The notes under the pieces were generated by a model. It searched no databases. It saw nothing but the letters and a program-made list of their open reading frames with translations, and was not told the origin of the DNA. From Blastococcus sp. HT6-4 (GTDB taxonomy: Bacteria > Actinomycetota > Actinomycetes > Mycobacteriales > Geodermatophilaceae): a stretch of 64,000 nt of DNA. The DNA is taken from contig NZ_CP155551.1 of NCBI RefSeq assembly GCF_039679125.1, positions 2,046,001 through 2,110,000 on the forward strand, in the 5' to 3' direction. The stretch's first letter is position 1; each line of letters opens with the position of its first letter. Of the stretch, positions 61,402 to 64,000 are shown in pieces. A program made the position numbers and the translations under genes.

Positions 61402-61560
61402 TCGTGTCGCCCCTCGGACACCGAGTTGAACCCCCACGGCCCTCCGGCCGGTGGGGGTTCTCCTGCCTCTGGTATCGGCATACCCGCCGACTGCCTGAAG
61501 AACTGGATCGGCCGGCCGGTTGGCCTTAGCTCTCGGGCCCTAACGGCCGTCTCCTCATGG
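61402..61560. repeat. tRNA-Leu attachment-site scar (copy F) with extended flank
   Basis: CTCGTGTCGCCCCTC, core GGACACCGAGTTGAACCCCC and hairpin GAACCCCC/GGGGGTTC (61,428-61,460). The next ~160 bp (CTCTGGTATCGGC, TACCCGCCGACTG, ATCGGCCGGCCGG) resemble the flank of copy D. The left arm GTGTGCGTATGT of copies B, D and E is absent here. Confidence 0.85.
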
Positions 61561-61584
61561 GCAGGCCAGTCGGGCGCGGCGCAG

Positions 61585-62140
61585 TCACCCCGAACCGGAT
61601 GCCCGCCCTGAAGCGATAGCAACGTCATGGGCGGCGGCTCGCGGCTCGGTCAGGCACCGCCAAGCTGGGATTCGCAGCACTTGCCAGCCGAGTCGCTGTA
61701 ACACCAGATCCCGCACGAGATGCTGGCGACGCTGCCGGCCGCGGGCGTCAGTGTGCTGTGTGCCGTCGCATTCAACATCGATCTGGCGGCCATCAGCGGC
61801 GGTCACAGCAAAGTCGAGTTCGTAGCCGTCTACGAGCGATTTTAGCTGTACCTCCAGGCCGGCTTCGGTCAGCGCCGCGTACAGCCGCCCTTCAGCCTCC
61901 GAGTGCAGACGTCGGTCTTCCCTGTCGGTCGGTGACGGCGTCGGGTGTTCGCGGCGGGCGACGTCAGCCAACGCCGCCAGGGTCGGCGTCGGCAGCTGCG
62001 CCAATGCCAGGGCGTCACCTGCGACGACCAAGGCACGGCGGGCCCGGCTGACCGCGACGTTGACCAGATGCGTTGCTCTTCCGCCCAGCGCGCAATTCCG
62101 TGTCGTGCATCGGAGGGCAAGCACTGGGCTGAACAGCACG
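61585..62140 (-). pseudogene. 3' remnant of a superfamily 1 helicase fused to a DUF559-type nuclease domain
   Basis: Only the C-terminus is left: helicase motif VI THLVNVAVSRARRALVVAGD, then a linker, then LHSEAEGRLYAALTEAGLE, ELDFAVTAADGRQIDVECDGTQH and RDLVLQRLGWQVLRIPAWRCL, a PD-(D/E)xK-like DUF559/Vsr-type domain. No Walker A or B region precedes it; upstream sequence to 62,390 is unreadable in any frame. Such helicase-nuclease proteins often belong to defence or mobile elements. Confidence 0.75.
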
Positions 62141-62390
62141 CGATCGACGAGGGCCACCGCCCCGGAACCACGACCGATGACGCTTTGCTCGACTGGCTGA
62201 GCTGAAGCAGCACCGCGAGTGCTCCGCCGGTTCCTCCCGCCAGGTTCGCCGGTCGAACACGACCTCGGCGCTCGACTCCCGGCTCGGTGCCTCGGCGGCG
62301 AGGGACAGGACCAAGAGGGGCACAGCGGTGTGAGCCACGGCGCGGGTGGGCACCGAAAGGCGACAGATGCCACGCGGACGGAGGTCCTCC

Positions 62391-63413
62391 ATGGAGCTGA
62401 CCGGGCAGGTCGCCCTCGTCACCGGGGCATCGCGCGGGCTGGGGCTCGCGCTGGCCCGGGAGCTCCTCCGACGTGGCTGCAGGGTGGCGGTCTGCGCCCG
62501 GGACCCGGAGGAACTGGAACGGGCCCGAGTGGAGTTGGCGCGGGACGGCGCGGACGTGCTGGCCGTTCCGTGCGACGTCTCCAATCGTGATCAGGTGGAG
62601 GAACTGGTCGCCCGGACCGTGGACCAGTTCGGTTCGCTGGACGTCCTCATCACGAACGCTGGGGTCATCCAGGTGGGCCCGCTTCCGACGATGCGGGTAG
62701 AGGACTTCGAGGACGCCATGGGGGTCATGTTCTGGGGCGTGGTTCTGCCCACCCTGGCCGCGCTGCCGCACCTGCGCGAAACCCGGGGCCGGATCGTCAC
62801 GATCACCTCAATCGGCGGGAAAGTCGCAGCACCCCATCTGCTGCCCTACGACGCAGCGAAGTTCGCCGCCGTGGGCTTCTCGGAGGGGCTCGCCGCCGAG
62901 CTGGCCCGGGAAGGTGTCCGCGTGACCACCGTCGTCCCCGGCCTGATGCGCACCGGCTCGCCGCTCAACGCGTTCTTCAAGGGGCAGGAGGCGCGCGAGT
63001 TCTCCTGGTTCACCGTCGCCGACAGCGTCCCCGGGCTGTCCATGGATGCCGAACGCGCCGCGCGACGGATCGTCACCGCCATGCAACGCGGCCGCACCGA
63101 GGTCCTCCTGACCGCTCCGGCCAAGCTGGCGGTGCGGGTCCACGGGCTCATGCCTGCCACCACGGTCCGCACCCTGGGCCTGGTGAACCGCCTGCTGCCC
63201 CGTGCGGACGCCGCCGACCAGCACGCGGTCCGCGGGGAGGCCGCCGCAACCGCGATCGGTTCCCCGCTGTTCCACCGGCTCATCGCTACGACCCGCCGGG
63301 CCGCGGAGCGCTTGAGGCAGCGGCCGGGCCCCGTCGCTTCCCCGGCCGCGGTCCGGTCCGCGCGGTCCGCTCCCGGCGAGGCTACGGGCCCCGGCGACGT
63401 CTCGTCGAGCTGA
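62391..63413 (+). CDS. Short-chain dehydrogenase with C-terminal extension
   Basis: A 340-aa SDR. TGASRGLGLALAREL cofactor loop near residue 11, ITNAGVI, Ser in TITSIGGKVA and catalytic YDAAKFAAVGF. The fold ends near residue 245. The extension has a helical, partly amphipathic stretch (VRVHGLMPATTVRTLGLVNRLLP) and a low-complexity tail, as in many actinobacterial membrane-associated SDRs. GGAGG lies just before the ATG. Lies outside the last tRNA scar. Confidence 0.82.
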   Translation: MELTGQVALVTGASRGLGLALARELLRRGCRVAVCARDPEELERARVELARDGADVLAVPCDVSNRDQVEELVARTVDQFGSLDVLITNAGVIQVGPLPTMRVEDFEDAMGVMFWGVVLPTLAALPHLRETRGRIVTITSIGGKVAAPHLLPYDAAKFAAVGFSEGLAAELAREGVRVTTVVPGLMRTGSPLNAFFKGQEAREFSWFTVADSVPGLSMDAERAARRIVTAMQRGRTEVLLTAPAKLAVRVHGLMPATTVRTLGLVNRLLPRADAADQHAVRGEAAATAIGSPLFHRLIATTRRAAERLRQRPGPVASPAAVRSARSAPGEATGPGDVSSS

Positions 63414-63725
63414 CGGACGCCGTGGAGCCCGCACTCACTGGCCGTGAGTTTCCGGCAGTCTGCAGGCCCCGCGATCAGGCCCGGCCGAGTCCCCCAGGGC
63501 CGCAGGATCCTGTCGCTCAGCTCGCTGCTTGGTCGGCTTGCTTCTCAAGGAGAAGGTCCACGAGCTCCCGGTCGCCGGACTGCTCGACGTCGGCCGCACA
63601 ACGGACATGGGTCCCGGCCCACTGCAGATCGTGCTACCGAGAGCTCACCGAGTTGTCGACGTCGTAGCCGCGCCCGGCGATGCAAGGCGGATTCCAAGGG
63701 GGCGTCCGACGGCACCACTCCCCGC
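63414..63725. other. Gap after the last SDR, no gene recognised
   Basis: About 310 bp. A + strand frame near 63,529 (LLKEKVHELPVAGLLDVGR) is open but matches nothing I know and runs into the esterase repeat in a different frame. No terminator or operator identified. Confidence 0.35.
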
Positions 63726-63935
63726 CCGCCTTCGATGCCCTCACCGCCTGGGTCGAGGACCGCCAGCAGCCGCCGGCGAGCACGACCGTGCCGCGCCCGG
63801 CCGGCAACGGCGCCACCGACCCGGAGCTGTTGAACACCTGCTCGCTGAGCTCCGGGAGCTGACCCAGGTCTACCTGTCAGCTCACGCGCGGCGGCCGGCC
63901 ATGCGCTCTGGCTCCTGACCGGACGCCGCGCCAGC
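63726..63935. repeat. Direct repeat, copy 2 (orphan 3' end of the esterase gene)
   Basis: A second copy of the last 45 codons of the secreted esterase (AFDALTAWVEDRQQPPAS, then DPELLNTCSLSSGS and stop) plus 73 bp of flank, without the rest of the gene. Same orientation as copy 1, 6,493 bp apart. Sequence after 63,935 to the window end shows no feature. Confidence 0.9.
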
Positions 63936-64000
63936 CGCAGATGAGGCGGGCGCGCAGCGCCTCGTCCCCCGACGGCACCGGGCAGCCTGCATCTGTCACG

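Overview
The window looks like a chromosome segment of a high-GC actinobacterium, most plausibly Geodermatophilaceae (Blastococcus, Geodermatophilus or Modestobacter type). The reasons are very GC-rich codon use, frequent GTG starts, a mycothiol biosynthesis gene (mshC), a DtxR/IdeR-type iron box and a set of actinobacterial housekeeping families (PAC2, DUF3090, SCO1664-like, DUF5703). The genus is an inference from gene content, not from a search.

Bases 1 to about 22,650 are conserved chromosome: metH (5' part), PAC2, a TfoX-like gene, a dGTPase-like HD hydrolase, mshC, a mycothiol-dependent MDMPI-type enzyme, SCO1664-like, DUF3090, histidine phosphatase, a secreted AMIN-like protein, uppP, an aldo/keto reductase and a RecD-like helicase. 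Then come an iron-box-controlled DUF2470 gene, a pentapeptide-repeat protein, oxidoreductases, an M20 peptidase, a GGDEF protein and an intact tRNA-Leu(GAG). No broken gene is seen in this part.

From the tRNA-Leu to about 61.5 kb the sequence is an accessory island. The 3' end of the tRNA region, with its terminator hairpin, recurs as four scars (51.3, 52.3, 57.7 and 61.4 kb). A shorter scar at 26.8 kb lies beside a decayed tyrosine recombinase. This looks like serial integration at one tRNA gene. The interval contents differ: a two-component system; a 20-kb catabolic cluster; a VapBC module; a sigma/anti-sigma pair with ArsR, START-domain and esterase genes; and a region of gene fragments with hemerythrin and TupA-like genes. 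Frameshifted or truncated genes are common only here.

The centrepiece is the catabolic cluster at about 28.7-50.8 kb. It has four tightly packed operons plus a GntR/FCD regulator. They encode a pyruvate-phosphate-dikinase-like protein without the usual C-terminal barrel, a second swivelling-His-domain protein with an unrecognised 577-aa partner, one biotin carboxylase, two biotin carrier proteins, two 485-aa OadA/5S-type carboxyltransferases whose metal-site lysine is replaced, two CoA ligases, two thiolases, SDRs, a HAD phosphatase and two tyrosine-phosphatase-like proteins. A palindrome close to GACATC-N-GATGTC occurs before the start of all four operons and of the regulator, so they probably form one regulon. 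I infer an uncharacterised pathway that phosphorylates and/or carboxylates an enolisable or phenolic substrate, activates the acid with CoA and cleaves it thiolytically. The substrate cannot be read from the sequence.

From about 61.6 kb to the end are a helicase-nuclease gene tail, an SDR and a 210-bp duplicate of the 3' end of the esterase gene.
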